64,000 nt of DNA from Hirundichthys speculiger (lineage: Eukaryota; Chordata; Actinopteri; Beloniformes; Exocoetidae): positions 248,001 to 312,000 of the forward strand of contig JAGFBZ010000737.1 in assembly GCA_018398805.1 (NCBI GenBank), given 5' to 3'. The notes below the pieces were generated by a model. It saw only the letters and a list, made by a program, of their open reading frames with translations. It was not told the origin of the DNA and did not search any database. Positions 1 through 16,432 of this stretch are shown here, one piece after another. Position 1 is the stretch's first letter, and every line of letters begins with the position of its first letter. A program made the position numbers and the translations under genes.

Positions 1-1264
1 ATGCACCTGACAGTCACTAATCTCTAGTTTAAAACGTTTTAGGACATGGCAGCATAAAAACATACAGACAACAGACCAATTTAGAATTGTAGCACATCTT
101 TTCTTCTGTAGCGCCTGCTCTTAAAGTATCTTCCTCGGTCTATATTTGGGAGTTTACCTGTGGTGCTGCTGTAGGGTTTACTAGCTTAGTTTTTAGCTGC
201 AGGTTCTCTGTCATCCTGGACTGGTCCTGGTACCCAGCTGTTACCTGGGCCTCAGTCATTTAGTTTTACAGATGACTCCAGTCCTGGCAGTCATGTTGTT
301 GTAGTCCAGACGAGCCACACAGTAGCTCTAAAGCAGCCAAGCTGTGCATGTACATGTGCACGTGCGTGGTCCTGTCTAACCGTGACTAGGAATACATTCT
401 TCTCCTTCACACTCTTGTTTTTTTTTTTTTTTTTTTTTTTTTAAGCACTTTAGCACATTTAACAGTACAGCAGTGTGTTTTACTGTCAGTATATATGGAT
501 GACTGAATTGTAGATCAACCTACGATTCAAGAGAGCTAATCATTGTAAAGTCTTGACATTGTACCTAAGGTCAAACCGATATAAATCACACAATGTGAGA
601 TGTAAAGATCTTAAACAACTCCAGAATTGTTCAGTGTGTAGGAGCCCTCGGAGCAGGTAGATGTTAGCACAATCGTTGATGTGGAACACATCTATGAAAT
701 CAGCAGACTGAGCTCAACTTTACACGAGGAAATGACATGAAACCTTTGAATAGCGGGTTGTGAAGAGCATCTGTGAAGTTGGAACACACGTTCATGTGAA
801 AAGGAAAATGCAGTTTTCAATTCTAAAATACATATTGGAGCATGATTGAGGGGAAAAATAACCTGATCCTAACAATCTTATCTGATTTTTAACAGTCATG
901 AATTACAGTCTTAAAATCTTGTGTGAAAAGCGCATTACATATTACACTAAGCTAAAAATGAAAAACAATCCATCTGCTGCTGCCAGAGGAATGGAGAAAC
1001 CAAGTAGAAATCAGTCTGCTAGTTATCAGCTTCTATGAAAGTAGTTTTGATAGTTTGCTGGTCTGGATTATACAGATGTGTGATAACACAATAGCAAGGA
1101 TGAAAGGCATCAGCATTTCTTTTGTCTAGTAAGGGTTTTAAAACTGTATGTGTGTAAATTGCATTTATATTTGCAGATCTAAATATGTGCAGTCTGTGTG
1201 TGTGTGTATGAAGACATGCTGGCCTGCATGTCTTCGATGTTTCCCTGCTTCAACGCATCTGATC
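1..1264. other. rps21 upstream intron sequence
   Basis: AT-rich non-coding DNA, taken to be part of an rps21 intron because the first three-fifths of the protein is not found here. It holds a T-homopolymer around 419-442 and no recognisable exon. Confidence 0.6.
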
Positions 1265-1412
1265 CAAATGAATGGGTCTTAAACATTCTGGTGCAGACCT
1301 GGATGACAGGCTGGTGCTGATCTACTAATCTGGATCAGGTGTGTTGTGGCAGGAAAACCTCTTAAGACCTGCAGGACAGCAGTCCTCCAGGACTGGAGTT
1401 GGACACCCCTGG
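1265..1412. repeat. Old hAT-like terminal fragment
   Basis: Ends in ggagttggacacccctg, the reverse complement of a CAGGGGTGTCCAACTCC-type hAT end that is frequent in fish genomes. The other end and a target duplication were not found. Family assignment is from memory of the terminal motif. Confidence 0.4.
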
Positions 1413-4814
<3,402 letters not shown>

Positions 4815-4845
4815 GTGGGAAGTTGGAGCTGTGGAAACTTTGTAC

Positions 4846-4851
4846 AATAAA
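4846..4851 (+). terminator. rps21 poly(A) signal
   Basis: AATAAA lies 32 bases after the stop codon, followed within 25-40 bases by a GT-rich then T-rich stretch (tgtggtctttta). The 3' UTR would be very short, as is typical for ribosomal protein genes. Confidence 0.85.
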
Positions 4852-4852
4852 A

Positions 4853-6140
4853 TGTGGTGAATGAAAGAAAGCCATTGTGGTCTTTTATTTTATTATTTTT
4901 TTAAAGTTGAATCTGGACCCGGCCACCTAAGGCCACCCCAGACCACAGTAGTCCAGCGTGATGGGTTCATGGCCTCATCCACGTTCTTTCTATCCTGATG
5001 CAACATCACTCTGGAACAGGAAGAATCTGGACTCAGATGATGTCCAGAGTCCAATCTTGTGATTTTCCTCAGACTATAAAACTTTTCAGCCCTTGGACCC
5101 TGTGTTCTGAGTTGTGCATGTGGAAAAGCTTTTTTTTTTAAAGTTCAATATTGCTGAGCATTTAAATAGGTCTTTTTTTCTTGATTTTATTTTGGTTAAT
5201 ATTAGTGTCTTCATCTGTGAGTTTTTATTTTTAAACAGTTCTTTACAGTATTATGCATTTTTGAAGATTATGCAGTCTCTTGTGTTTGTTAGCTGACTAT
5301 AGTTTGAACCTTCTGAAACGGTATGTTTCAGTGAACTCAGGGTTTGTTTTTATTAAAGTAGTTTAAGGTAAAAGAAGTTCCTGCTCCAGTGGGGTTCAGC
5401 CATTTATATCCAGTTCAGTCACTTGAGAACTTTTCCCAGTTAAAACTAGTTTAGTTAAAACTAGGCTGTGTATATGAATATAAAGTTACTGATGATAATC
5501 ACCACTTTGATGCAGTAACCTAGTCTGGGTAACTGGCAGAGGGAAATTATACTTTGTGGGGAGAGATTTAGCTGAGTTCAGAAACTAAAGCTGGATGAAC
5601 TGGGACTTCACTTTACACCTTCAAGTTCAGTGTAGAAAACTAAATCACGCATTCATAAAGTGGCACAGTGGGATGTTTCCCCTTTATTTTTATACATTAA
5701 AGCGGTGACACCTGTTGCAGGTTAAGTATTTTTTACATGGTCGGTGGTACAACGTTCCTGAAGGCTCATGACCGGGACAGTTGAACTGGAAACTTGTAAC
5801 TGCAGTTTCATTTTCAGATCAGCAGGGGGCGATATTTAATCCATATCTGATCAAACCTGCTGAGGTAGTTACAGATTTTACCACTTTGGTTTATTATCAG
5901 GAGTTTTTTTTTTACACGCATATTTGAGACAGACGTTACTTTAAAAAAAATCCAGCCCAATAAAAGAAAAGTGTGAAGTAACAGATCATTTATTGTTGAT
6001 GACTGAAGGCAGAGAGAAAAATTCTCCATCATATATTTCTAATCTGGATTAGGCTACATGTCAGTGATTTTCATTTGAAGTGGCTGCAGTTGTTTAAAAA
6101 CGTCATTTATCTGCTCATTAGCACTGATGGAACATTTATT
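4853..6140. other. Intergenic DNA downstream of rps21
   Basis: No gene recognised. AT-rich with short T-runs. The reading frames present are under 75 codons and unlike any family I know. Confidence 0.6.
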
Positions 6141-6432
6141 AAACTAGAAAAGCACTCGGAGAGAACAGACCAACCACAACAGTTCTCACATACAGCTGTT
6201 TACAGACTGCGATAAAATCTGCCATCTGGATCAGCCTTTGAAATTTGATAGAGGTTTCCATTGTCAATCCCTGAGTGAAGTTTCATGAGTTTTGGGCAAT
6301 AATTAACGGAGATATTGAGAAACAAAATTTTCGGCCCCATTGACCGCAATGTTATCAAAAATTTGAAAGTGATCCAGAATCCAGGATTTCTTCCGGATCA
6401 CAGCCAAAAGGAAATCAGTTTTCACATTTTAA
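6141..6432. repeat. Interspersed repeat of the CTCCGCCAAGG family, copy A (truncated)
   Basis: Shares long stretches with 33311-33730 and, in reverse, with 46877-47312: agaaaagcactcggagag, tttgaaatttgatagaggtt, gggcaataattaacggagat, aaagtgatccagaatcca. The outer end carrying the cCGCCAAGGAGG terminus is missing here. It looks like an old DNA transposon common in fish; superfamily not assigned. Confidence 0.75.
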
Positions 6433-8640
6433 TTTTTTGTTGTTGTTTGTTTTGTTTCTTCTCCACTAGCTCAACACAGATGTGTTTTAACAGTGGCCTG
6501 TTAGATGAATGTCCCTTATGGGTCCAGAGTAGCATCTCTTCCCTGATCCAAACTGATGTTTTTCTCATTCACAGTTGAAAAGTCCCATATTTGAATAAAA
6601 TAAAATGAGGCCTTTAAGATATGATGTGCCTCAACCTTTAAATGCTCTCCATGAGAGGGAAGTATTTTAAATCCTATCCAGGCTTTTACAGGAAGCCAAT
6701 CAAGAGAATCGAAAATTGCAAAACTAGTATCCTTTTCGTCACGAGGCTAAACAAGTTCTTCTGAATTCCCTTAAAACAGAATCTTACTAATTATGGCTGC
6801 GTTGCATAGTTGAAAGACAACTGATTTGATTTCATGTGAACTTTTATTTGTTTTAGAGGACAAATCTTTAAACTTTAAAAGCTTTCAAGACATTAAGGCA
6901 CTCAGGTCAAAAGTAAAAAGCTCAGTCCTGAATGAATTTATGAACATAAAAATTAGAAGTAATCTAGGACTACACGTCTTTAAATGGATCCTCACAGCAG
7001 TCAGATTGGACCATGCCATGTCCCGGGTTCCCCTGCTTACCCACATTCAGTCATGCTTGGGCACGATTCAGACCCGAAACACATCATTCAGCATATTATT
7101 ACATTAAGAGCTTGGTTGTGTTATTGACGTGTTTGTGGTCTCAGAGAGTCTTCACAGTAGAGAACAGCAGCTGTAACCCCTCCCCTCTCACATATTTGAA
7201 TTTCTGGATTGAACCTGTGTGTTGCTAAATGGTTGTCATGAGGATCTGTTATATCTGCAGGTCATGTAATATGTTACATACACACCCTCCTCCATATAGT
7301 TGTGCAACCATGCCCAAGGACACCTCCTCTAACTCTGTGTGTGTGTGTGTGTGTAAGCTGACAAAGCTTTTGTCAGAGCAGGTTCTTAGTTTTGTTGTTT
7401 AATGTTAAAAGTTTGTATGTGGAATGTGTGTAATCTTCATCACCTCCCAGAATAAAGCTCTGAATGAAACGCTAAACTTGTGGTATTTCTGCGCCTGTGG
7501 CAAGGAGCGCACTGCGAGTTACAGCTCGCCAAACAATGATGTTAACATGGAGGGAGGGCGGCCCCTCATGGTACCACTCTGAACCCCATCACCTGGCCCC
7601 CTGCATACCTTTAACCTGCTTCCTCCACCCCCCCCCACCCCCCCACCCCCCAGCCAACAGACTCACACACAGACAAAGGACTCTTTGTTTCAGCCACGAC
7701 ACACGGGAGAGTCAGTCTGGTCCCAGAGCTCCCGCTCTGAAATGTCACTGTCACAGTACCAGTCTAGAAGTTTCTGCTCTTTACTGGGGATATCCAGCAG
7801 TTCCATAGCAACCAGTGCTGCTCGCTTAAACAGCTTACGAGGGCTTCCAGTTCAAGTTGTAGCGTCTTTAGAGAGCAGCAAGCCTCAGCTAATACAAAAC
7901 AAGAACATGTTAGACGCAGTTATACATGTTGTTCTACTCTAGATCAATAAAAACCATTATTTTGGCACGTGCTGGTCAACACTTGGACTGTCAGCTCAAA
8001 CTCCACCGTAGACCTCCGACCTCTGACCTCTGACCTTTACTCTGTCAAACTGAACTTTTGTTCTCCTTGTCTGATCCGTCTCCTGCATCTCCGTGTTTTA
8101 TCTCTCGCTCTAATGTTTTAGTCTTTAGAAGTCACACGGCCCATTGTCTCCTATCAGACGTTAGCAGACTTCAAAGCAGGCGACATGAATGAAGGTGAAA
8201 GAAGAGCTGGTGCTGATGGAGTAAGAGACGGGCAGATCTGATGGGCAGACTGGATCAGAAACAGATAGTTACTGAGGCTGGGGGACTGCACCGAACTGAA
8301 GACTTAGCTCCTTAGCTACGTTGTTTTTATGATTAAATATTAATTAACAGTAAACTGAGTTGAACTGTAATATAATTTGGGTTTGACTGGATTATGTTTA
8401 AAGTGATTATGTGAACTGAATTGAACTGTATATCAGATAATCTGAAAAAAGGCCAGGAGTTGGCATCTGATTGCTTCCAATATCATTGCAGTATTTTCAT
8501 TTTGTTTCTTAACAGAGAGATAAAAAAAAAAAAAAAAAAAACAATATGGATGATCATTAGAATTTCATTTAGAAAAAAAAAAAACAAGAGTGTCAGAAAG
8601 ACAGACTGTATTGGTCCATTAGAAAAGAGATAGTAATTGT
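6433..8640. other. Intergenic DNA, no gene recognised
   Basis: Contains a GT repeat near 7338-7355, a C-rich block near 7626-7652, A-runs near 8522-8541 and 8573-8584, and an isolated AATAAA near 7451. An open frame at 7497-7808 is proline/histidine-rich because of the C-rich block and matches nothing I know. Confidence 0.55.
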
Positions 8641-8642
8641 TG

Positions 8643-8740
<98 letters not shown>

Positions 8741-8765
8741 TATATATATACTATATATATATATA
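8643..8765. repeat. (TA)n microsatellite
   Basis: About 120 bp of nearly pure TA, broken by single GA and GTA interruptions. It abuts the hAT-like end at 8766. Confidence 0.95.
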
Positions 8766-9518
8766 GGGCTGTCAGTCCACTAAATGTTTTAATCACGATT
8801 AATCGAAAGATTTTCATAGTTAACTGGCGATTAATCGCACATTATTTGCTCTATTTATCCATCCATCCATCATATAAACCCATTTTGTCCTATACAAAAG
8901 GACAAAATGGGTCCTTAATGGACCTAATGGACCAATACGGGGATCTGCTCTATTTTTTTTTTTTTTTAAGCCTTTAGTTTGAAAACAGGAAGTCCACCAA
9001 TGCTGCAGTACTTTTTGGAGGCTTAATTCATCAGCTTCTTTGTATATTTTGTCGGGCTCCTGGCTTGGCCACAGTAATTTGCTGACGGTCCCTAAACTCC
9101 ACAGCAGCAGCGAGGTACTCAGAAGGACATACAGCGCTGTTCCTCACAGTTTTAGAGTTTTAGCCACACTCACTGAGCTTGGAGGGTTGATGACACTTGT
9201 GAAATGTCTGGCATACTTATATCTACAAAATGATACCAACCTGGATGAAATCTGTGCCGTTTTCATGACGCCATTAAAGTTTAAAGAGAAAAAAAAAAAG
9301 CAAATGTGGGATGTGAAACTAACTTTACAGCACCCTGCGGTGGTAACTGAATTCACAGAGACAGTTAATAAAATAACCTTTTTCTGGTCAACAGACCCAT
9401 CTGGCAGCACCTTAAAGCTAAACTTACCGTTCATAAGACCCTTTTCTGTCCCACACGTTGACTGTAAATACACTTATTGGCCGAGGGTCAAACGTATGTG
9501 CGTTAATCTCACGTAAAA

Positions 9519-9520
<2 letters not shown>
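8766..9520. mobile_element. Degenerate hAT-like element (TAGGGCTGTCA end)
   Basis: Begins TAGGGCTGTCAGTCCACT and then aatcacgattaatcg / gcgattaatcgcac, a subterminal pattern common in fish hAT elements and similar to 25561-26549. The right end is unclear and runs into a poly-A/TA tract at about 9515. It contains a 158-codon open frame (9040-9516, +) with no recognisable domain. A 14-bp hairpin lies at 8878-8912. Confidence 0.5.
8878..8912. repeat. 14-bp perfect hairpin
   Basis: Arms 8878-8891 (ACCCATTTTGTCCT) and 8899-8912 with a 7-base loop, inside the degenerate hAT-like region. Confidence 0.85.
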
Positions 9521-9592
<72 letters not shown>

Positions 9593-9597
9593 GACCA
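9516..9597. repeat. Poly-A followed by (TA)n
   Basis: About 20 A residues, then about 60 bp of TA repeat. It replaces the left end of the adjoining MITE. Confidence 0.9.
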
Positions 9598-9869
9598 TAT
9601 ATATGCCTGGATATAAAGGTATGTTTGGACAAACATAACGATAACACAAAGATTGCTCATAAGAGTATTTAAGAGCTGATATACCATTTTCCATGGTTAT
9701 ATATAAATCACTTAAGTTTTACATCAATAGCGTTACTGCCAAAAACACTATGCATTCAGTGTTCTTTTCTGTCTGTTTAGTCACATGATGACGTTAGTGG
9801 TACCAGGTATTAAAATGAACAAGAAAGTGAAGAAAAAATGGTGTTCTAATAATTTTTTACATGACTGTA
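9598..9869 (-). mobile_element. Mariner-like MITE, copy 1 (left end lost)
   Basis: Reverse-complement relative of 25153-25518 and 55956-56317. It shares cctggatataaaggta, tttggacaaacataacgata, cattttccatggtt and the right end ttctaataattttttacatg. It ends ...catgactg followed by TA. The first ~70 bp are missing and replaced by TA repeat. Confidence 0.8.
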
Positions 9870-9882
9870 TATATATATATTA

Positions 9883-9945
9883 GGGCTGTCAAAGTTAACG
9901 CGTTAACAATGTGTTAACGCAAATTCTGTCTAAGGATCAAACCAG
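9883..9945. repeat. hAT-like terminal fragment
   Basis: TAGGGCTGTCAAAGTTAACG followed by cgttaacaatgtgttaacgc, a short inverted subterminal motif. Only this end is present; no partner end was seen. Confidence 0.5.
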
Positions 9946-11691
9946 TTTCACACAGTTGTCCTCTCTTTAGATTCCAGTAGACTGAAAAGGCCTAAGGAAA
10001 ATGATTTTGTCCAAGTAAGATGCAGTGTATAACTGATATTTAACTTCAACACTTGGCATTAACAAACAAGATTGGACACATGAACCAGTGAGGCACAGAA
10101 GTGTTTCTAAACTGATTTAAACTCTTTGGACGTGGCCAGACGATGGCAGCTGTTTGACCAGTGAGCTAAATGAAGCTTATTCATGGGGGTCCTGGCAGCA
10201 GCTTTACGTTTATCAGACATCCCTGCCATGAAATAAGAACGTTCTCCGTCATTAGAGGTGCTGATTAAAACCGAGGCCAGCCAAACCGAGAACATGACAC
10301 TGATCCTCTTCTAGGAGAGAACTGGAACTGGTGTGAGTTAGTAATGAGAGATCGGGCCACCGTGACTGGGAGCTCTGAAGTCTTTTGAAGAGAACAAACA
10401 GCAGGGCAAGCACGTACCTGCTGCACATATGCAAACTTCTGTTGACTGTCAACCCAAAACATCCCCTCCTTGAAACAAATCCGCCCTCAGCACCGTCTGC
10501 ATCATTCATGTGAACGCGTGTGCGCGTGAGTGCGCGTGAGTGTGTGCACCTCACGATCCTATCTGATCCCAGATGGGAGTTGAGGTGCCCGAGGAATGTG
10601 ATAAATGGATAAACCATATTTATCCAATATTGTGAGGGAAACAAGAACTGTGTGCACGTGTGCATCATATAGAGATAAGAATATTAAGCATGGTTTTGAC
10701 TCACAGATTTAGACAGAAAAGTGTCTGGTTTAAACAGACTGAAGACAAGGATAACCGGATGAGCTGCTGCTAAACATGGACGTGTTTTTCATGTCAGCAG
10801 AAAAGTACAGTACAGTTCATACGGAACATTTTCAAATGTGACACTTTTATTGTGTGAGGGACTGAAATGAGAGTTAGGCCACAAAGATGCTCTGTGTAGT
10901 ATCTGTAATGTTCATTCTTTTCTCTCTTAAGCTCCTTTAAGATGCGCACTTCTTTAATTTTAATCTTTAATCTGGTGTCAACTGGGTTTGTTGCGGTCGT
11001 GTCTGAATGAGCAGCCTGGAGATGTGAAAATAAAATCTCCTGGGTGGCTTTTCTGCCACAGTCCAAAAACCTGCTGCTCAGGCTCATCTGTAAGACTCAG
11101 TCTTGCCCAGGCTTCACGTACATCAACTGGAATATCATCTCATTTATAGGAACAATCATAGGAACCATTTGGTCTAATAAATAAATGGAGTTAATAAATG
11201 TTTCTGGGTGTGACAGTGAGGTAAAGCTGCTCTGGATTGTAAAAGCGTCCTGATAAGTTTCCGGTCTAGAAAGATTCTATATAAATATGTTGTTGTTCGT
11301 GTGTGTGTGTCTGTGTGTGTAAATGGGTGAGTGTGGCATATGATCTTGAATTGTCTCATAAACCACGACATAAATTCACATTTTCTACCATTTTTCTACT
11401 TTTTGCATCTCCACTGCTCCTTTCAACAAACTCCAACCTCTTCATGTGTGTGTGTCTGTGCAGAGATGGGGGGGGGGGGGGGGGGGGGGGGGGGGTTGAA
11501 TAGTTGGAGTAGTTAATGGTTGCCACAACAACTAAAGTCTACCCCCCACTTCTGCCTGTAGTATCCTTGGAAACCAGGAAGGGGATCAGTTATGGAGTTT
11601 ATAGAGAAAAACACAATCAGTGAGGTGAATCATCAAGGTCTCATGTTTGTTTTTCCCTCATTCTTTTCTTCTGTTTCTCTATCTATCCATC

Positions 11692-11693
<2 letters not shown>
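9946..11693. other. Intergenic DNA, no gene recognised
   Basis: Mostly unique-looking sequence. Holds a GT-rich stretch (about 11299-11320) and a run of 28 G (11468-11495), a likely site of sequencing or assembly uncertainty. The stretch 11145-11225 resembles 1473-1560. Confidence 0.5.
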
Positions 11694-13323
<1,630 letters not shown>

Positions 13324-13325
13324 TG

Positions 13326-13377
<52 letters not shown>

Positions 13378-13378
13378 A
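13324..13378. repeat. (ATCT)n microsatellite
   Basis: About 13 units directly after the Tc1 right end. Related tctatctatccatct lies before the left end, so the Tc1 inserted into this repeat. Confidence 0.95.
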
Positions 13379-13732
13379 TCTGCTTTATCTTAATGCTTGT
13401 AGTGATTGTATGTTTTGAACATTTCTAGGATGATTGAGTCAGAATCTATCACTTTATTTTTCGCTACTTTATTCTCTTTCATTTTGTTTTTACTTTGGGG
13501 ATTTTGCAGCCCCACTGAATCACTGAATCCTGCTCAACTTGTATAATCAGGAGTAAATTAGAGGAGTGATCTGTTGGTGGGGCCATTTTAAAAAAGGTTC
13601 GGGTACTCTTTAAGAAATAAAAATTCATCAAATACGTACCAGTAATTTAATTTCATATTAACTAGCACTGCTGCCCATTAACCCTGTATGGAGTCCAAGC
13701 ACAGCTGCTGGTGGCTGGGCTGGACTGCATTG
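13379..13732. other. Spacer, no gene recognised
   Basis: AT-rich spacer before the 25-bp minisatellite; nothing recognised. Confidence 0.5.
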
Positions 13733-15405
13733 GCCCTCACAGCTGGATTTAAGGGAGGCCCTCGCAGCTAGATTTAAGGGAGGCCCCCACAGCTGGATTT
13801 AAGGGAGGCCCTCGCAGCTGGATTTGAGGGAGGCCCTCGCAGCTGGATTTAAGGGAGGCCCTCGCAGCTGGATTCTAGGGAGGCCCTCGCAGCTGGATTT
13901 AAGGGAGGCCCTCGCAGCTGGATTTGAGGGAGGCCCTCGCAGCTGGATTTAAGGGAGGCCCTCGCAGCTGGATTTAAGGGAGGCCCTCGCAGCTGGATTT
14001 AGGAGGCTGCAGCTGGATTTGGGAGGGAGGCCCTCGCAGCTGGATTTGAGGGAGGCCCTCGCAGCTGATTTAGGGAGGCCCTCGCAGCTGGATTTAAGGG
14101 AGGCCCTCGCAGCTGGATTTAAGGGAGGCCCTCACAGCTGGATTTAAGGGAGGCCCCCCCAGCTGGATTTAAGGGAGGCCCTCGCAGCTGGATTTAAGGG
14201 AGGCCCTCGCAGCTGGATTTGAGGGAGGCCCTCGCAGCTGGATTTAAGGGAGGCCCCCACAGCTGGATTTAAGGGAGGCCCTCGCAGCTGGATTTAAGGG
14301 AGGCCCTCGCAGCTGGATTTGAGGGAGGCCCTCGCAGCTAGATTTAAGGGAGGCCCCCACAGCTGGATTTAAGGGAGGCCCTCGCAGCTGGATTTAAGGG
14401 AGGCCCTCGCAGCTGGATTTGAGGGAGGCCCTCGCAGCTGGATTTAAGGGAGGCCCTCGCAGCTGGATTTAAGGGAGGCCCTCGCAGCTGGATTTGAGGG
14501 AGGCCCTCGCAGCTGGATTTGAGGGAGGCCCTCGCAGCTGGATTTAAGGGAGGCCCTCGCAGCTGGATTTAAGGGAGGCCCTCGCAGCTGGATTCGAGGG
14601 AGGCCCTCGCAGCTGGATTCGAGGGAGGCCCTCGCAGCTGGATTTGAGGGAGGCCCTTGCAGCTGGATTTGAGGGAGGCCCTCGCAGCTGGATTTGAGGG
14701 AGGCCCTCGCAGCTGGATTTGAGGGAGGCCCTCGCAGCTGGATTCGAGGGAGGCCCTCGCAGCTGGATTTAGGGGAGGCCCTCGCAGCTGGATTTGAGGG
14801 AGGCCCTCGCAGCTGGATTTGGATTCAAGGGAGGCCCTCGCAGCTGGATTTAAGGGAGGCCCTCGCAGCTGGATTTGAGGGAGGCCCTCGCAGCTGGATT
14901 TGAGGGAGGCCCTCGCAGCTGGATTTGAGGGAGGCCCTCGCAGCTGGATTTAAGGGAGGCCCTCGCAGCTGGATTTAAGGGAGGCCCTCACAGCTGGATT
15001 TAAGGGAGGCCCCCCCAGCTGGATTTAAGGGAGTCCCTCCCAGCTGGATTTAAGGGAGTCCCTCGCAGCTGGATTTGAGGGAGGCCCTCGCAGCTGGATT
15101 TAAGGGAGGCCCTCGCAGCTGGATTCGAGGGAGGCCCTCGCAGCTGGATTTAAGGGAGGCCCTCGCAGCTGGATTTGAGGGAGGCCCTCGCAGCTGGATT
15201 TAAGGGAGGCCTCGCAGCTGGATTTGAGGGAGGCCCTCGCAGCTGGATTTGAGGGAGGCCCTCGCAGCTGGATTTGAGGGAGGCCCTCGCAGCTGGATTT
15301 GAGGGAGGCCCTCGCAGCTGGATTTAAGGGAGGCCCTCACAGCTGGATTTAAGGGAGGCCCTCGCAGCTGGATTTAAGGGAGGCCCTCCCAGCTGGATTT
15401 GAAGG
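13733..15405. repeat. 25-bp minisatellite, about 66 units
   Basis: Unit ctggatttaagggaggccct plus cgcag, with variant positions (ttaa/ttga/ttcg; ccctcgc/cccccac/ccctccc). Variants recur in interleaved higher-order blocks, for example the cccccac units near 13790, 14250 and 14355. There are a few indels near 13998-14065 and 14818. The 25-bp period is not a multiple of three, so open frames through it are incidental. It is GC-rich against an AT-rich background. Confidence 0.97.
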
Positions 15406-16432
15406 AGATGGGACAGAGAGAGAGAGACGGGGAGGACACACAGCAAAGGGCTGTAGGCTTGGACTCGACCCTTAACATTTGTTAAATGATTAAATTTTAA
15501 CTTTTACCAAAGGTGTGTTATCTGAATGATTAACTGACTAGTTAAAAAAAAGAGAGGAATCTATTGATGACTTGATAAGGAAGGAGCATCTTTTGGAGTC
15601 CAGAAGCAGAGGCACCACTGTCCTCTAAAGTGTGTTCAGTGTGAGCTGTGGAGCAACAAACATCCTGAGGAATGTTTGAGTGTGTCAGTGAATGAAGCTG
15701 AGCTGCATTAACACCGGCTCGAGACTGCTTTCAACAACAGCAGGTCACCGACGCCCTCAGGGTCGTCTCTGAGGGTGGTGTTTTCATGCCGTGGAGGACA
15801 GACATTTGTTTCATTCAAACTAAGGTCTCTGAGGTAATTAAACTCAGTTAAATGTTTGTGTGTGTGTTCATGTGTCTGTAAGAAGCAAACAGCAATCCGC
15901 AGGTCAAAGCTCAGAACGTCATCCACAGATGACAAAGAAAGTAGATCTACTTTCTTAATTATTTCTTCTTCTGCTTTAGTCTCGGTTCATTAATAAATTG
16001 CTTCTAATTTAAGCATTTTTCTTCAAACTGTTTCAGTTGTTAAAGACTGTACCAGAACCTGTGGCCCTGTGAGGCCCGACATCATTTCAAGGCTGAGGTT
16101 AACTTGACTAAGTTAAGGTTTGGTTTAGGCAGGAACTGCTTGCTGCTGTGTGTTAGTGGTTCACGCCGTACGGAAGTCAGTGCAGTGCTCTTTGAGTGTG
16201 TGTGGCAGAAAAACTCTTTTATGTTCTAAAGAGGTTCCTGTGCTTTAATTATATGGCAGTGCTCCAGAGTCGATGAGAAAAGTAAACACGCACAGCTGCT
16301 CAGGTGTTTCTAAGAGGTTGTTTCCAAATGCCAGTTGTCCACTCAGTGCTTAGTTTGTGTATGAAGCTGTTTTTTTTTCCAGAAACCATCCTAAAAGAAT
16401 GATTGAGATTGTGTTTAACAGTGAAAGGAAGG
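15406..16432. other. Intergenic DNA, no gene recognised
   Basis: Unique-looking sequence between two tandem-repeat blocks. No domain-bearing frame. Confidence 0.5.

Noticed and set aside
7626..7652. C-rich block within a proline-rich frame (7497-7808) as a small gene
   Set aside because: The proline run reflects simple C-rich sequence; no start or stop context or similarity supports a gene.
9040..9516. 158-codon + frame as a possible gene
   Set aside because: Lies inside a degenerate transposon-like stretch, no recognisable domain, and an opposing frame of similar length exists.
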